Counted from the stretch's first letter, positions 6,039-13,993 are shown. The stretch: 27,629 nt of DNA from DATDAH01 sp036525535 (GCA_036525535.1 DATDAH010000063.1:1-27629), one strand, 5' to 3'. Notes: a model not told the origin generated them from the letters alone. A program made the numbers and translations.

Positions 6039-7013
6039 CTACATCCGTTTCAGTAGCTCGGCCTTCTTCAGCTCGAACTCAGCTTCGCTCAGTAGGCCTT
6101 GGTCGCGGAGTTCTGCGAGTCCCTTGATCATCTCGATTGGATCGGTATCGGAAGTACCAGTCGATTGCTTGTCGCCCAAGCGCTGCTGCAGCACCGGGCT
6201 CAACCGGGCCCTCAGCGGGGAGGGCAGCACCCCGCCGACCTCAAGAACCCACTCACCTTGATCGGTTGTGATAGTCACATACGACTCGGCTTCTTGTTTC
6301 GCGGCGGCGAGCCCAAGCACACCGAATACGAGGACCGCGCCGACACTCGGTCGAGTCCGCACCTGGTCAATGCCCTCCACCCTTAGGTCGCGCACTACTG
6401 ACCATCGGATGAGATAACGGGAAGAGCGGGTCGTGATGGTGACTCCCGCAGGCCAAATTCCCCCCCGATACCCAGTACCCGGCTCAAGCTGTCCGGCAGC
6501 GTCGGCGAGAATGCGGCCAACACAGGGAACGCCGAACTCGCCGGGTAGCGCCCCCCACCATCCCTGCGAGGGTGGGTTGAGTTGCGTCCGCCGGCGTATC
6601 TCCTCCACCAGCTCTCGGCCCTCAGCGAGACCAAGTGTCAGGCCGAAGAAGCTGTCGCCGTCAGCGGGGATAATGACCACGGACGACCGCCGATTACCGA
6701 TGCCCAGGCCACTCGCTGACTCGACGCTCCGCCAGGGCAACTCGAACAGGACTCCGCCCTTCCCGGTCGCAACAAGCGCCGCGTCAGTCAGGACCAGCTT
6801 GGCACTCACGGTGTTGTCAACCGAGACTCTGTACGACCGCTCAGGCCAGCCACCCTGAGGCATGTCGCTCTTTGCCGTCGACATGGATGCGACGCCGAGG
6901 TGGTCAACCGCCTGAACGCCACGGTCGGAGACATGCTCCGTCCACTGCGTCCCGTTCCAGAAGCGCAGTTCGTGTCGCTCTAAAGGATCCGCGTGCCAGC
7001 CACCTTCGACCAT
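6039..7013 (-). CDS. DUF2510 and SHOCT domain protein
   Basis: The product has 324 residues from ATG 7013; the longer upstream frame lacks motifs and is rejected. It begins with DUF2510 (GGWHADPLERHELRFW-NGTQWTEHV, residues about 3-29), a short actinobacterial domain usually at the N-terminus of membrane or surface proteins. The middle (about 55-285) has beta-rich stretches (AKLVLTDAALVATGKGGVLF, WVLEVGGVLPSPL) resembling PH-like domains. The C-terminus is a SHOCT helix pair (DPIEMIKGLAELRDQGLLSE then AEFELKKAELLKRM, the last 34 residues), found in many oligomerising proteins. One hydrophobic stretch (VGAVLVFGVLGLAA) could be a helix. Function unknown. It is the sole intact gene in the segment that splits modules A and B. 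Confidence 0.75.
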   Translation of the reverse strand: MVEGGWHADPLERHELRFWNGTQWTEHVSDRGVQAVDHLGVASMSTAKSDMPQGGWPERSYRVSVDNTVSAKLVLTDAALVATGKGGVLFELPWRSVESASGLGIGNRRSSVVIIPADGDSFFGLTLGLAEGRELVEEIRRRTQLNPPSQGWWGALPGEFGVPCVGRILADAAGQLEPGTGYRGGIWPAGVTITTRSSRYLIRWSVVRDLRVEGIDQVRTRPSVGAVLVFGVLGLAAAKQEAESYVTITTDQGEWVLEVGGVLPSPLRARLSPVLQQRLGDKQSTGTSDTDPIEMIKGLAELRDQGLLSEAEFELKKAELLKRM

Positions 7014-7076
7014 CCGGCCACCAGAGTAGGAATCGGTGTGTCGTCCGGCCAAGGCGGCCGTGCAGAGCGTTTGCCA

Positions 7077-7843
7077 CCGGGCTTCGAGTACCGGATGCGC
7101 GAGTGGCGGCACCCGGACACTCACGAGATCCACTGGCGGCTCGAGCGGCGAAAGGCCGCCGCCCGCCGACGGCTGATCGCCCGGAACCCGGCCAGCGACG
7201 TCGACCGACCGAAGGCGAAGAAGCGGGAGATGGACACGTGGACCGCGGACCAGCTGCGGGTCTTTATGGCGGCCACCGCCGACGACCGGCTCCACGCCGC
7301 GTGGGTCCTGGCGGCAACGACCGGGCTACGCCGTGGGGAGCTACTCGGCCTGCGCTGGACCGACATCGACCTGGATGCCGGCCAGCTGGCCGTGCGGAGG
7401 GCCCGGGTGGCCGTCGGCTACGACGTCGCCGAGGGTGCCCCGAAGTCCGGCAAAGCCCGGACCGTCGCCCTCGACGAGGGCACGGTGACGACCCTGCGCC
7501 GGCACCGGGCCCGCCAGCTCGAGGAGCGCATGGGCTGGGGCGAGGCGTGGACCGACTGCGGGGCCGTGTTCACCAACGAGGACGGCTCTCCCATCCACCC
7601 GCACACGCTGGTCTGGCACTTCAAGAAGGCGCAGCGTCAGCGGAGGTGCCACGCATCCGGCTTCACGACCTCCGCCACACCCACGCCACCCTTGCTCTCG
7701 AGGCCGGCGTCCACCCGAAGATCGTCCAGGAGCGCCTCGGTCATTCCTCGATCTCGATCACGCTCGACCTGTACAGCCACGCCACTGACAACATGCAGGC
7801 GGAGGCAGCCGCAAAGGTCGGTGCCGTGGTGTTCGGCTCATGA
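7077..7843 (+). pseudogene. Tyrosine recombinase (integrase), truncated and frameshifted
   Basis: The catalytic domain of a phage-type integrase. The first frame reads MDTWTADQLRVFMAAT, TTGLRRGELLGLRW (first Arg) and SGKARTVAL (Lys). A one-base deletion near 7634-7648 then moves to a second frame with PRIRLHDLRHTHATLAL (His/Arg), RLGHSSISIT (His) and LDLYSHA (Tyr nucleophile). All catalytic residues remain, but in two frames. The N-terminal arm- and core-binding domains are missing. Instead the frame begins with module B of the small protein (7077-7160) fused directly before ARRRLIARNP. It is probably inactive. Its stop overlaps the next gene by 4 nt. Its place beside tRNA-Pro identifies it as the element's own integrase. 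Confidence 0.85.
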
Positions 7844-8232
7844 CTGCGGTCTGTCCCCCTCGCGACGAGTATGAGCGGGACGTCTCGGAGCGCGCTGGGC
7901 CGTGGAGTCGGCCGACGTGGCTCGACCTGTACGACGTTCTTTCGCCTCGGCGACCAGAGTGGCGCTTCGAGTCCGACCTGGGCGAGGGCACGATGGCCTG
8001 GTGCCTCGGGTTCGACACAGAGGCCCGGGTCGTCACCGTGGAGGCGGGCCGCGTGAACCTCTTCGTCTACGACACCGACGAGGACATCGAGTTCATCTCA
8101 GTCGGCGGAATCGCTGACTGGGCAGACAAACACGAGGCCGAGTACGCCGAGCCGAGCGCCCTGTACCGCCAACTCACGGACCATCTGCTCCCCGGCGAGG
8201 TGGAGAAGTGGGCCAACGAGGACGGCAACTAG
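7840..8232 (+). CDS. Hypothetical acidic protein next to integrase
   Basis: A 130-residue protein whose ATG overlaps the integrase stop in ATGA, implying translational coupling in the intact ancestor. It contains WRFESDLGEGTMAWCLGF, then VTVEAGRVNLFVYDTDEDIE and WADKHEAEYAEPSALYRQL. It is acidic with no membrane helix, and I recognise no domain. Position between integrase and att suggests it travelled with the integrase. A recombination-directionality role is possible on location alone, but it lacks the basic winged-helix look of known excisionases. Confidence 0.5.
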   Translation: MTAVCPPRDEYERDVSERAGPWSRPTWLDLYDVLSPRRPEWRFESDLGEGTMAWCLGFDTEARVVTVEAGRVNLFVYDTDEDIEFISVGGIADWADKHEAEYAEPSALYRQLTDHLLPGEVEKWANEDGN

Positions 8233-8272
8233 GGCGATGTGCTGACCCTTCCCGGAGCGGGTCTGCGATCAC

Positions 8273-8292
8273 GCAGACAAAACACAGACATC
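8273..8292 (+). repeat. Putative integrase arm-type site pair, right end
   Basis: GCAGACA at 8273 and ACAGACATC at 8284 form an 11-bp-spaced pair, about 47 bp before the right att core. It corresponds in position to 603-622 beside the left att core. Confidence 0.4.
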
Positions 8293-8322
8293 TGCGACCG
8301 ACTCGGACCGTCGATCCCTCGC

Positions 8323-8385
8323 GATCCCTTGCGGGGCTTGGTCGGGCTGCCGGGATTTGAACCCGGGACCTCTTGTCCCCCAGAC
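8323..8385. repeat. att site within intact tRNA-Pro (right end of island)
   Basis: Matches 656-718 with two mismatches and covers the 3' half of tRNA-Pro from the anticodon loop to the end. The tRNA is complete because this copy supplied its 3' half. Confidence 0.9.
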
Positions 8386-8415
8386 AAGCGCGCTACCAAG
8401 CTGCGCCACAGCCCG
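8339..8415 (-). tRNA. tRNA-Pro(GGG)
   Basis: Read on the minus strand, the 77-nt gene has acceptor CGGGCTG paired with CAGCCCG and an encoded CCA end. The anticodon arm is CTTGT-CTGGGGG-ACAAG, giving anticodon GGG. The T arm has the GGTTCAAATC loop. It lies 24 bp after the stop of the zinc-ribbon gene, so it may be co-transcribed. Its 3' half is the integration target of the island. Confidence 0.95.
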
Positions 8416-8439
8416 TGTTGTGGACCGGCAGCGTACCGG

Positions 8440-8640
8440 TCAGAACTGGTGAGCGACCCAGACGATCCCCTGCAGGAGGCGAAAGCCGAGGTAGAGGCTG
8501 ATGGCCACGACCAGGAGCTTGAAGTGCCACGGCGTCTTGTTCCGGGGCAGGGAGATGACCCGCTGGCAGGTCGGGCACTCGCCGTTCTCCGGCATGGAGT
8601 TCGGGTTCCAGAACTTCTGACAGTCGTCACACCAAGGCAT
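8440..8640 (-). CDS. Zinc-ribbon membrane protein
   Basis: A 66-residue protein starting MPWCDDCQKFWNPNSM. CDDC (residues 4-7) and CPTC (about 22-25) form a zinc-ribbon knuckle pair. A hydrophobic helix (LLVVAISLYLGFRLLQGIV, about 42-60) follows near the C-terminus, so the ribbon probably faces the cytosol. Its ATG shares one base with the TGA of the carboxyltransferase gene (TGATG), implying coupled translation. Function unknown; it may support the neighbouring enzyme or phosphatase, but only gene order suggests this. Confidence 0.75.
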   Translation of the reverse strand: MPWCDDCQKFWNPNSMPENGECPTCQRVISLPRNKTPWHFKLLVVAISLYLGFRLLQGIVWVAHQF

Positions 8641-10169
8641 CAGACGGGGGGGACGCCGTGGCGGCGGTCGGAGAAGTGGCGGTTCTTGCCCTTGGCCCGC
8701 TCCAGGCGACGCACCACCTCGCGGCGGAGGTCGCCGAAGTCGATGACGGCGTCGACCACCAGCTCGGACGCGAGGCGGAGCAGGTCCACGTCCTCCTCGT
8801 AGACCTGGCGCTGCTCGGCGGTGAAGGCCTCCCGCTCGTCGGGGTCCTCGATCTCGGCGATCTTGTTGGCGAAGACGGCATTGACGGCGGCCTCCGGGCC
8901 CATGACCGCGATGCGGGCGGTGGGCAGGGCGAGGGTGGCCTCGGGGCCGAACGCGGGACCGGACATGGCGTAGAGGCCGGCACCGTAGGCCTTGCGCACC
9001 ACCACCGAGATCTTGGGCACCGTGGCCTCGGACACGGCGGTCACCATCTTGGCCCCGTGGCGGATGATGCCGTCCCGCTCCACCTGTGTGCCGACCATGA
9101 AGCCGGGGACATCGCAGAGGAACACCAGCGGGATGTTGAAGGCGTCGCAGCACCACACGAAGCGGGCCGCCTTGTCGGCCGAGTCGCCGAAGAGGACGCC
9201 GCCCTTCTGCATCGGGTTGTTGGCCACGATGCCGACCGGGCGACCCTCGAGGCGGCCGAGGCCGACGATCAGTTCCGGGGCGAACAAGGGCTTCAGCTCG
9301 AAGAAGGACTCGGCGTCGACCAGCCCGTCGACCAGCCGGTGCATGTCATAGGCCATCTGCTCCTCGGCGGGGACGATGGCGGCGGTCAGCTCGGCGGCCG
9401 GCGGGCGGGCCTCGTAGGACGGGGGCGCCTCTCGCCAGTTCTGCGGGAAGTAGCTGAACCAGGCCACGGCCTGGTCGATGGCGTCCTCGTCGTCGGAGGC
9501 CAGGTTGTCGCCACAGCCCGAGACCGTGGCGTGCATGCGGGCCCCACCCATCTCCTCCAGGGTCGTCACCTCGCCGATGACCATCTCGGCCATGCGGGGC
9601 GAGCCCAAGTACATCGAGGCGTTGCCCTCGACCATGATCACGATGTCGCAGAACGACGGGATGTAGGCCCCGCCGGCGGCCGACGGGCCGAACAGGCAGC
9701 AGATCTGGGGCACGCGACCGGAGAGCCGGACCTGGTTGTAGAAGATGTGCCCGGCACCGCGCCGGCCGGGGAAGAGCTCGACCTGGTCGGTGATGCGGGC
9801 CCCGGCCGAGTCGATGAGCCAGAACACCGGCAGCTCGTGCCGGAGGGCCAGCTCGGTCAGGCGGACGATCTTCTCGACGGTCCGGGCGCCCCACGATCCG
9901 GCCTTCACCGTCGGATCGTTCGCCACCACGGCCACGGGCCGGCCGTCGACCGTGCCGGTCCCCGTCACCACCCCGTCGGCGGGCAGGTCCTCGGCCGAGG
10001 TGTTGGCCAGCAGGGCGTCCTCGATGAAGGAGCCGGCGTCCAGGAGCAGGGCCAGCCGGTCCCGCACGAACAGCTTGTTCTGGCGCTGGAGCTTGTCGCC
10101 GACGCGCTCGAGGTTCCCGGCGAGGGCCCGTTCGGTGGCCTTGGCCAGGCGCTCCTGGTCTGCGGTCAC
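8640..10169 (-). CDS. Acyl-CoA carboxylase carboxyltransferase (beta) subunit
   Basis: The 509-residue protein is full length for the AccD/PccB/MccB family, which moves the carboxyl group from biotin to an acyl-CoA. The N-terminal half has DGVVTGTGTVDGRPV, FWLIDSAGARI and GPSAAGGAYIPSF, the first oxyanion loop. The C-terminal half has NNPMQKGGVLFGDSADKAAR, CDVPGFMVGTQVE and VRKAYGAGLYAMSG, the second oxyanion loop. The glycine-rich loops are closest to methylcrotonyl- or related acyl-CoA carboxylases, but substrate cannot be fixed by eye. No biotin carboxylase or biotin carrier gene is in the window. The start lies 2 nt after the phosphatase stop, in one operon. Confidence 0.85.
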   Translation of the reverse strand: MTADQERLAKATERALAGNLERVGDKLQRQNKLFVRDRLALLLDAGSFIEDALLANTSAEDLPADGVVTGTGTVDGRPVAVVANDPTVKAGSWGARTVEKIVRLTELALRHELPVFWLIDSAGARITDQVELFPGRRGAGHIFYNQVRLSGRVPQICCLFGPSAAGGAYIPSFCDIVIMVEGNASMYLGSPRMAEMVIGEVTTLEEMGGARMHATVSGCGDNLASDDEDAIDQAVAWFSYFPQNWREAPPSYEARPPAAELTAAIVPAEEQMAYDMHRLVDGLVDAESFFELKPLFAPELIVGLGRLEGRPVGIVANNPMQKGGVLFGDSADKAARFVWCCDAFNIPLVFLCDVPGFMVGTQVERDGIIRHGAKMVTAVSEATVPKISVVVRKAYGAGLYAMSGPAFGPEATLALPTARIAVMGPEAAVNAVFANKIAEIEDPDEREAFTAEQRQVYEEDVDLLRLASELVVDAVIDFGDLRREVVRRLERAKGKNRHFSDRRHGVPPV

Positions 10170-10171
10170 GG

Positions 10172-11248
10172 CTACTCGCGGCGGATGGCCATGATCGCGA
10201 CGTCGTCGCTGATCGGGCCGTTGGAGAAGTCCCGGGCCGCTTCCAGCAGGGACTTGCAGAGCACCTCGGTGCCCACCCCGGGGTCGCGGCGGACGGCGGC
10301 GGCGATGCGCTCCTCGCCGAACAGGTTCTCGCCGTCCCGGGCTTCGGCCAGGCCATCGGTGTAGAGCAGGCAGAGGTCGTCGGCGTCGAGGCCGATCTCC
10401 CGGCTGAAGTACTCACTGGCCGGGGCCAGCATGAGCAGGGGGCCGGTGGCCCGCAGCGGCTGCAGCTCCCGGTCGTGCCACAGGTAGGCGGCGGGATGGC
10501 CGGCCGAGGTGTAACGCAGCGTCCCCGCCCGGGTGTCGAAGACCACGACCACGAGGGAGATGAACTCCTCGTCGCGGCCGAGGGCGTACATCTGGCTGTT
10601 CAGCTCCTCGATGGCCTGGGCCGGGTCCTTGAACTGACGGAGGAACACCCGCAGCAGGTACTTGGCCTGGAACGCGGTGATGGAGGCCTCGATGCCGTGG
10701 CCGGCCACGTCACCGATGACCGCCGCGACCCGGGTCGGGGTCAGGCGGAAGAAGTCGTAGAAGTCGCCGGCCATCATCCCCGAGCCGGGCTGGTAGACCC
10801 GGCCGACCTCGAAGCCGACCAGGTCGGGCAGAGACTCGGGCGCCAGGCGCTCGGCCCACATGCGGGGCGCCCGTTCCTCCTGGTCCAGCACTTCGACCGC
10901 CCGGCGTTCCATGCCGATGCGGCTCTGGGCCAGGCGGGCCTCGTTCACGAAGGTGCGCCACATCGCCAACGACACGATGGCGGGGACGGCGAGGACCCCC
11001 AGGATGGCCGCGCCGGAGGGCGGGTCGATGAACGCCAGGGCACCGATGGCCACGCCGGCGATGGCGTAGAAGGCGGCGGCGTGGACGTCCTTGCGGTAGA
11101 CGCCCCACGCCAGCGCGATGGCGCCCTCGTCGACGTCGGAGCTGTCCAGGGTCCGCCAGACGCGATGGCGAAAGCGGGCCGAGCGTCCCCAGGACAGCGC
11201 GGCAGCCAGGCAGAGCACGGCGGTGGTCGCGAGGACCGGGATCACCAT
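10172..11248 (-). CDS. Membrane SpoIIE/RsbU-type PP2C phosphatase
   Basis: The 358-residue protein has an N-terminal helix (about 1-19) and a pair of helices (about 57-93), then a linker and a PP2C domain (about 140-357). Metal-binding motifs are GDFYDFF, VIGDVAGHGIEAS (both with conserved Asp), SAGHPAAYLW and LLYTDGLAEARD, ending SDDVAIMAIRR. Relatives dephosphorylate anti-anti-sigma factors, though no anti-sigma gene is next to it. The preceding gene is der, 45 bp away, and a TANNNT box lies in the gap. It is followed after 2 nt by a carboxyltransferase gene, an unusual pairing. Confidence 0.85.
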   Translation of the reverse strand: MVIPVLATTAVLCLAAALSWGRSARFRHRVWRTLDSSDVDEGAIALAWGVYRKDVHAAAFYAIAGVAIGALAFIDPPSGAAILGVLAVPAIVSLAMWRTFVNEARLAQSRIGMERRAVEVLDQEERAPRMWAERLAPESLPDLVGFEVGRVYQPGSGMMAGDFYDFFRLTPTRVAAVIGDVAGHGIEASITAFQAKYLLRVFLRQFKDPAQAIEELNSQMYALGRDEEFISLVVVVFDTRAGTLRYTSAGHPAAYLWHDRELQPLRATGPLLMLAPASEYFSREIGLDADDLCLLYTDGLAEARDGENLFGEERIAAAVRRDPGVGTEVLCKSLLEAARDFSNGPISDDVAIMAIRRE

Positions 11249-11257
11249 GACGCCCCG

Positions 11258-11263
11258 ATCGTA
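11258..11263 (-). promoter_or_regulatory. Putative -10 box for the phosphatase operon
   Basis: TACGAT on the minus strand fits TANNNT and ends 9 nt before the start codon at 11248. It suggests a very short or absent leader. Confidence 0.35.
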
Positions 11264-11293
11264 CTCTCCGCCCCGGACGGGCTTGTGGTCCGA

Positions 11294-12601
11294 TCAGTCA
11301 CGTCGCGCCCGGACCCGCAGCTTGAGGGGCGTGTCGCCCATGGCAAAGGCTTCCCGCAGCTTCCGTTCCAGGTAGCGCAGGTACGTGGGCGGGAGCCGCC
11401 GGTTGGCGAACAGGGTGAACGTCGGCGGGTCGGTGGCCCCCTGGGTGGCGTAGAGGACCCGGGTGCCTCCCGGGGCCGGCTGGTGGGCCTGCGCCTGGCG
11501 GAGGACCTCGTTGACCTTCGCCGTCGGGATGCGCCGGTGGTAGGTGTCGGCGGTGTCCAGCAGGGCATCGATGATCTTGTGGGTGCCTTTGCCCGTGAGG
11601 GCACTGATCTTGAGGACCTTGGCGTTGGGCAGGAACTTCAGCCGGTCGTCGACCTGCTCGGACACCAGCTCCCGCTGATCGGCATCGGCCATCTCCCACT
11701 TGTTGAGGAGCACGACCACCGGCGACCCGGAGATGGACGCCCGCTCCGCCAGGCGCTGGTCCTGGTGGGTGACGCCGATCAGCGCGTCGATCACGAGCAG
11801 GACCACGTCGGCGGTGTCGATCGCCCGTAGGGCCCGGACCACGGAGTAGTACTCCGTCGACACGTCGATCTTGCCCCGACGGCGCATGCCGGCCGTGTCC
11901 AGGATTCGCACCGGACCGGACTCGGTCTCGATGACGGTGTCGATGGTGTCGCGGGTGGTGCCGGCCAGGTCGTGGACCACCGAACGCTCGGCCCGGTCCA
12001 GCGTGTTGAACAGCGTGGACTTGCCCACATTGGGCCGGCCCACGATGGCCACCGCCAGGATCTCCTCCCGGACCTCGCCCTCGTCGCCGTCGGCGTCCTC
12101 CCCCTCGGGGGGCAGGGCGTCGACGAGCACGTCGAGGAAGTCTCCGGTGCGCCGGCCGTGCAGAGCACTGATCGGATGCGGGTCGCCGAGGCCGAGGGAC
12201 AGGAAGGCCCAGGCGTCGTTCTCCCGATTCGTGTCGTCGACCTTGTTGGCCACCACGAACACGGGGATGTCCCGACCCCGCAGGAGGGAGGCCACAGCCT
12301 CGTCCTCGTTGGTCACCCCGACGGTGACGTCGACGACCATGACCACGGCGTCCGCGTCCTCGATGGCCCGCACGCTCTGGCGGCTGACCTCGGCGTCGAG
12401 GCCCTCCTCGGTGGCGATGAAGCCGCCGGTGTCCATGACGATGAAGGGACGACCCCGCCACTCGGCATCGACCGCCTTGCGGTCCCGGGTGACGCCGGAC
12501 CGCTCCTCGACGATGGCCTCGCGGCGACCCACGATGCGGTTCAGCAGGGTCGACTTGCCCACGTTCGGTCGACCCACCACGGCCACCACGGGCGCGCTCA
12601 T
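11294..12601 (-). CDS. der: Ribosome assembly GTPase Der (EngA)
   Basis: The 435-residue protein has two tandem GTPase domains, unique to Der. P-loops GRPNVGKST are at residues 10-18 and 188-196. The first domain has DTGG (57-60) and NKVD (119-122); the second has DTAGMRRRG and NKWEMAD. A KH-like C-terminal domain follows (about 350-435). Der acts in maturation of the 50S ribosomal subunit. Its ATG overlaps the DUF512 stop in ATGA, so the two are co-translated. Length and motifs are complete. Confidence 0.97.
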   Translation of the reverse strand: MSAPVVAVVGRPNVGKSTLLNRIVGRREAIVEERSGVTRDRKAVDAEWRGRPFIVMDTGGFIATEEGLDAEVSRQSVRAIEDADAVVMVVDVTVGVTNEDEAVASLLRGRDIPVFVVANKVDDTNRENDAWAFLSLGLGDPHPISALHGRRTGDFLDVLVDALPPEGEDADGDEGEVREEILAVAIVGRPNVGKSTLFNTLDRAERSVVHDLAGTTRDTIDTVIETESGPVRILDTAGMRRRGKIDVSTEYYSVVRALRAIDTADVVLLVIDALIGVTHQDQRLAERASISGSPVVVLLNKWEMADADQRELVSEQVDDRLKFLPNAKVLKISALTGKGTHKIIDALLDTADTYHRRIPTAKVNEVLRQAQAHQPAPGGTRVLYATQGATDPPTFTLFANRRLPPTYLRYLERKLREAFAMGDTPLKLRVRARRD

Positions 12602-13950
12602 GCGGCGACCGGCTCGAGCGCGGCCCGCAGCGACAGGCCGTCCGTCGCGACGACCTCGACGGGCACGGGCAGGTCCTCGGGTGTGGTGCCGTCCAGGAAG
12701 CGCCCACCGGACAGGCAGACGTCGGGCAGGAGGTAGCGGTGCCCGGGGGGCTGGTCGGCCAGGACCCGCTGCAGGTCCTCCCCCACCAGCAGGCCGGTGA
12801 CCCCGATGTTCCCGCCGAAGAAGCGGTTCTCGACCGCCAGGACCCGCACGTCGTCCCGGTCGACCAGGAGGGGGGCCAGGATCTCGGCCCCGTAGGTCCC
12901 GGTGAGGACGGCCACGGGGGCGCTGCGCCGGGGGCGGAGCGTGACCTGGCCCCGAGGGGCCCGGTAGCCCGCCGCGGGGGCACCGTCGATGGACTGGAAG
13001 AAGCCGGCCCGGGGCCCGATCGGGGTGTCGACCTCGCCCGCGAACTCCTGCTCGAAGCTGCGGGCCATGCCGATGCCGTCCTCGTGGAGGGGAAAGCCCT
13101 CATAGCTCTCCCCCACCGGGAACGGGCGGTCCGCCAGCAGGTAGTACTCGTCGGCGGCGTAGACCAGCCGGTGGCCCACGATCTCCAGGAAGCGGCCCTG
13201 CCAGGCCTCGATGCTGTCGACGGTGGCTTCGGCCTCCGCGACGGTGTGGGGTCGCAGACGTCCCTCGCGCCCGTGACGGCTGATGCCGAGGGGAACCACG
13301 GCGACGGTCGCCAGCTCGGGGTACTGGTCGGCGATCCCGACCAGCGTGTCCTCGAGGACGGTGCCGTCGTTGACCCCGGGGCAGACCACGACCTGGCCGT
13401 GGACCATCACGCCGGCGTCGAGGAGGGCCCGCAGCCAACGCAGGCTGGTGGCGCCGCGCCGGTTGCGCAGCATCTCGGACCGCACGTCCGGATCGGTGGC
13501 GTGAATGGAGACGTAGAGCGGCGACAGGCGCTCGGTGATCACCCGCTCGAGGTCCATCTCGGTGAACCGGGTCAGCGTGGTGAAGTTCCCGTAGAGGAAG
13601 GACAGCCGGTAGTCGTCGTCGCGCTGGTAGAGGCTGGAGCGCATCCCCGGCGGGAGCTGGTGGATGAAGCAGAACTCACAGTGGTTGTCACAGGTGCGCA
13701 CGGCGTCGAAGACGGCCGACTCGACCTCGACGCCCAACGGCTCCCCTGCCCCCTTCTGGACCCCGATGGTGAGGTCCAAGCCGCCCCGGGACACGTCGAT
13801 CTCCAGGTCCGGGTCGTCGACCAGGATCTGATAGCGGATGATGTCGCGGGGGACCTCACCGTTCAGGGCCCGCAGCTCGTCCCCGGGGCGCAACCCGGCG
13901 CGGTCGGCCGGAGAACCGGGCGCGACAGCAACGACGAGTGGAGCAGACAC
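12598..13950 (-). CDS. DUF512 radical SAM protein with PDZ domain
   Basis: The 450-residue product has an N-terminal PDZ-like domain (PGSPADRAGLRPGDELRALN, about 11-30) and a CxxxCxxC cluster, Cys87, Cys91 and Cys94, that would bind the [4Fe-4S] of radical SAM enzymes. TDPDVRSEMLRNRRG and VCPGVNDG are typical of the barrel core. The C-terminal third is DUF512. In many genomes this gene lies directly upstream of der, as here with a 4-nt overlap. The start is GTG 13950, with TATCCT six nt before it. Its reaction is not established. Confidence 0.85.
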   Translation of the reverse strand: MSAPLVVAVAPGSPADRAGLRPGDELRALNGEVPRDIIRYQILVDDPDLEIDVSRGGLDLTIGVQKGAGEPLGVEVESAVFDAVRTCDNHCEFCFIHQLPPGMRSSLYQRDDDYRLSFLYGNFTTLTRFTEMDLERVITERLSPLYVSIHATDPDVRSEMLRNRRGATSLRWLRALLDAGVMVHGQVVVCPGVNDGTVLEDTLVGIADQYPELATVAVVPLGISRHGREGRLRPHTVAEAEATVDSIEAWQGRFLEIVGHRLVYAADEYYLLADRPFPVGESYEGFPLHEDGIGMARSFEQEFAGEVDTPIGPRAGFFQSIDGAPAAGYRAPRGQVTLRPRRSAPVAVLTGTYGAEILAPLLVDRDDVRVLAVENRFFGGNIGVTGLLVGEDLQRVLADQPPGHRYLLPDVCLSGGRFLDGTTPEDLPVPVEVVATDGLSLRAALEPVAA

Positions 13951-13956
13951 CCGTCA

Positions 13957-13962
13957 AGGATA
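13957..13962 (-). promoter_or_regulatory. Putative -10 box for DUF512-der
   Basis: TATCCT on the minus strand, followed by six bases and then GTG at 13950. No Shine-Dalgarno sequence fits, so a leaderless mRNA is likely. Confidence 0.5.
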
Positions 13963-13980
13963 CGGAGCGAGGGGCACCGA

Positions 13981-13986
13981 TACCCT
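13981..13986 (+). promoter_or_regulatory. Putative -10 box for ispH
   Basis: TACCCT fits TANNNT and lies seven nt before the ATG at 13994. It shares the 43-bp gap with the opposing promoter of DUF512-der. Confidence 0.5.
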
Positions 13987-13993
13987 CGGATCG

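Larger units (their letters stand above)
656..8385. mobile_element. Integrated genomic island at tRNA-Pro(GGG)
   Basis: The island is bounded by the 63-bp att repeat, with 7,667 bp between equivalent positions. An integrase pseudogene lies next to the intact tRNA, in the usual position for a tRNA-targeting tyrosine recombinase. Cargo comprises phage morphogenesis debris, several small proteins of one unrecognised family, a secreted protein, an SGNH lipoprotein and a DUF2510/SHOCT protein. No replication or conjugation gene is visible. The integrase and several cargo genes are frameshifted, so the element looks immobile. A decayed prophage or phage satellite is the likeliest origin. Confidence 0.85.

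Noticed and set aside
5880..7076. Insertion sequence with terminal inverted repeats
   Set aside because: The CCGGG duplication suggests a transposon, but the ends show no inverted repeats and no transposase is present.
6039..7295. 418-residue version of the DUF2510/SHOCT protein
   Set aside because: The first 94 residues overlap the integrase module on the other strand and have no motif; ATG 7013 directly precedes DUF2510.
7840..8232. Excisionase gene next to integrase
   Set aside because: The protein is acidic and larger than known excisionases, with no visible DNA-binding motif; kept as hypothetical.
8658..10364. 568-residue plus-strand ORF
   Set aside because: It is the antisense of the carboxyltransferase and phosphatase genes, whose motifs are complete; GC-rich codon bias leaves long shadow frames.
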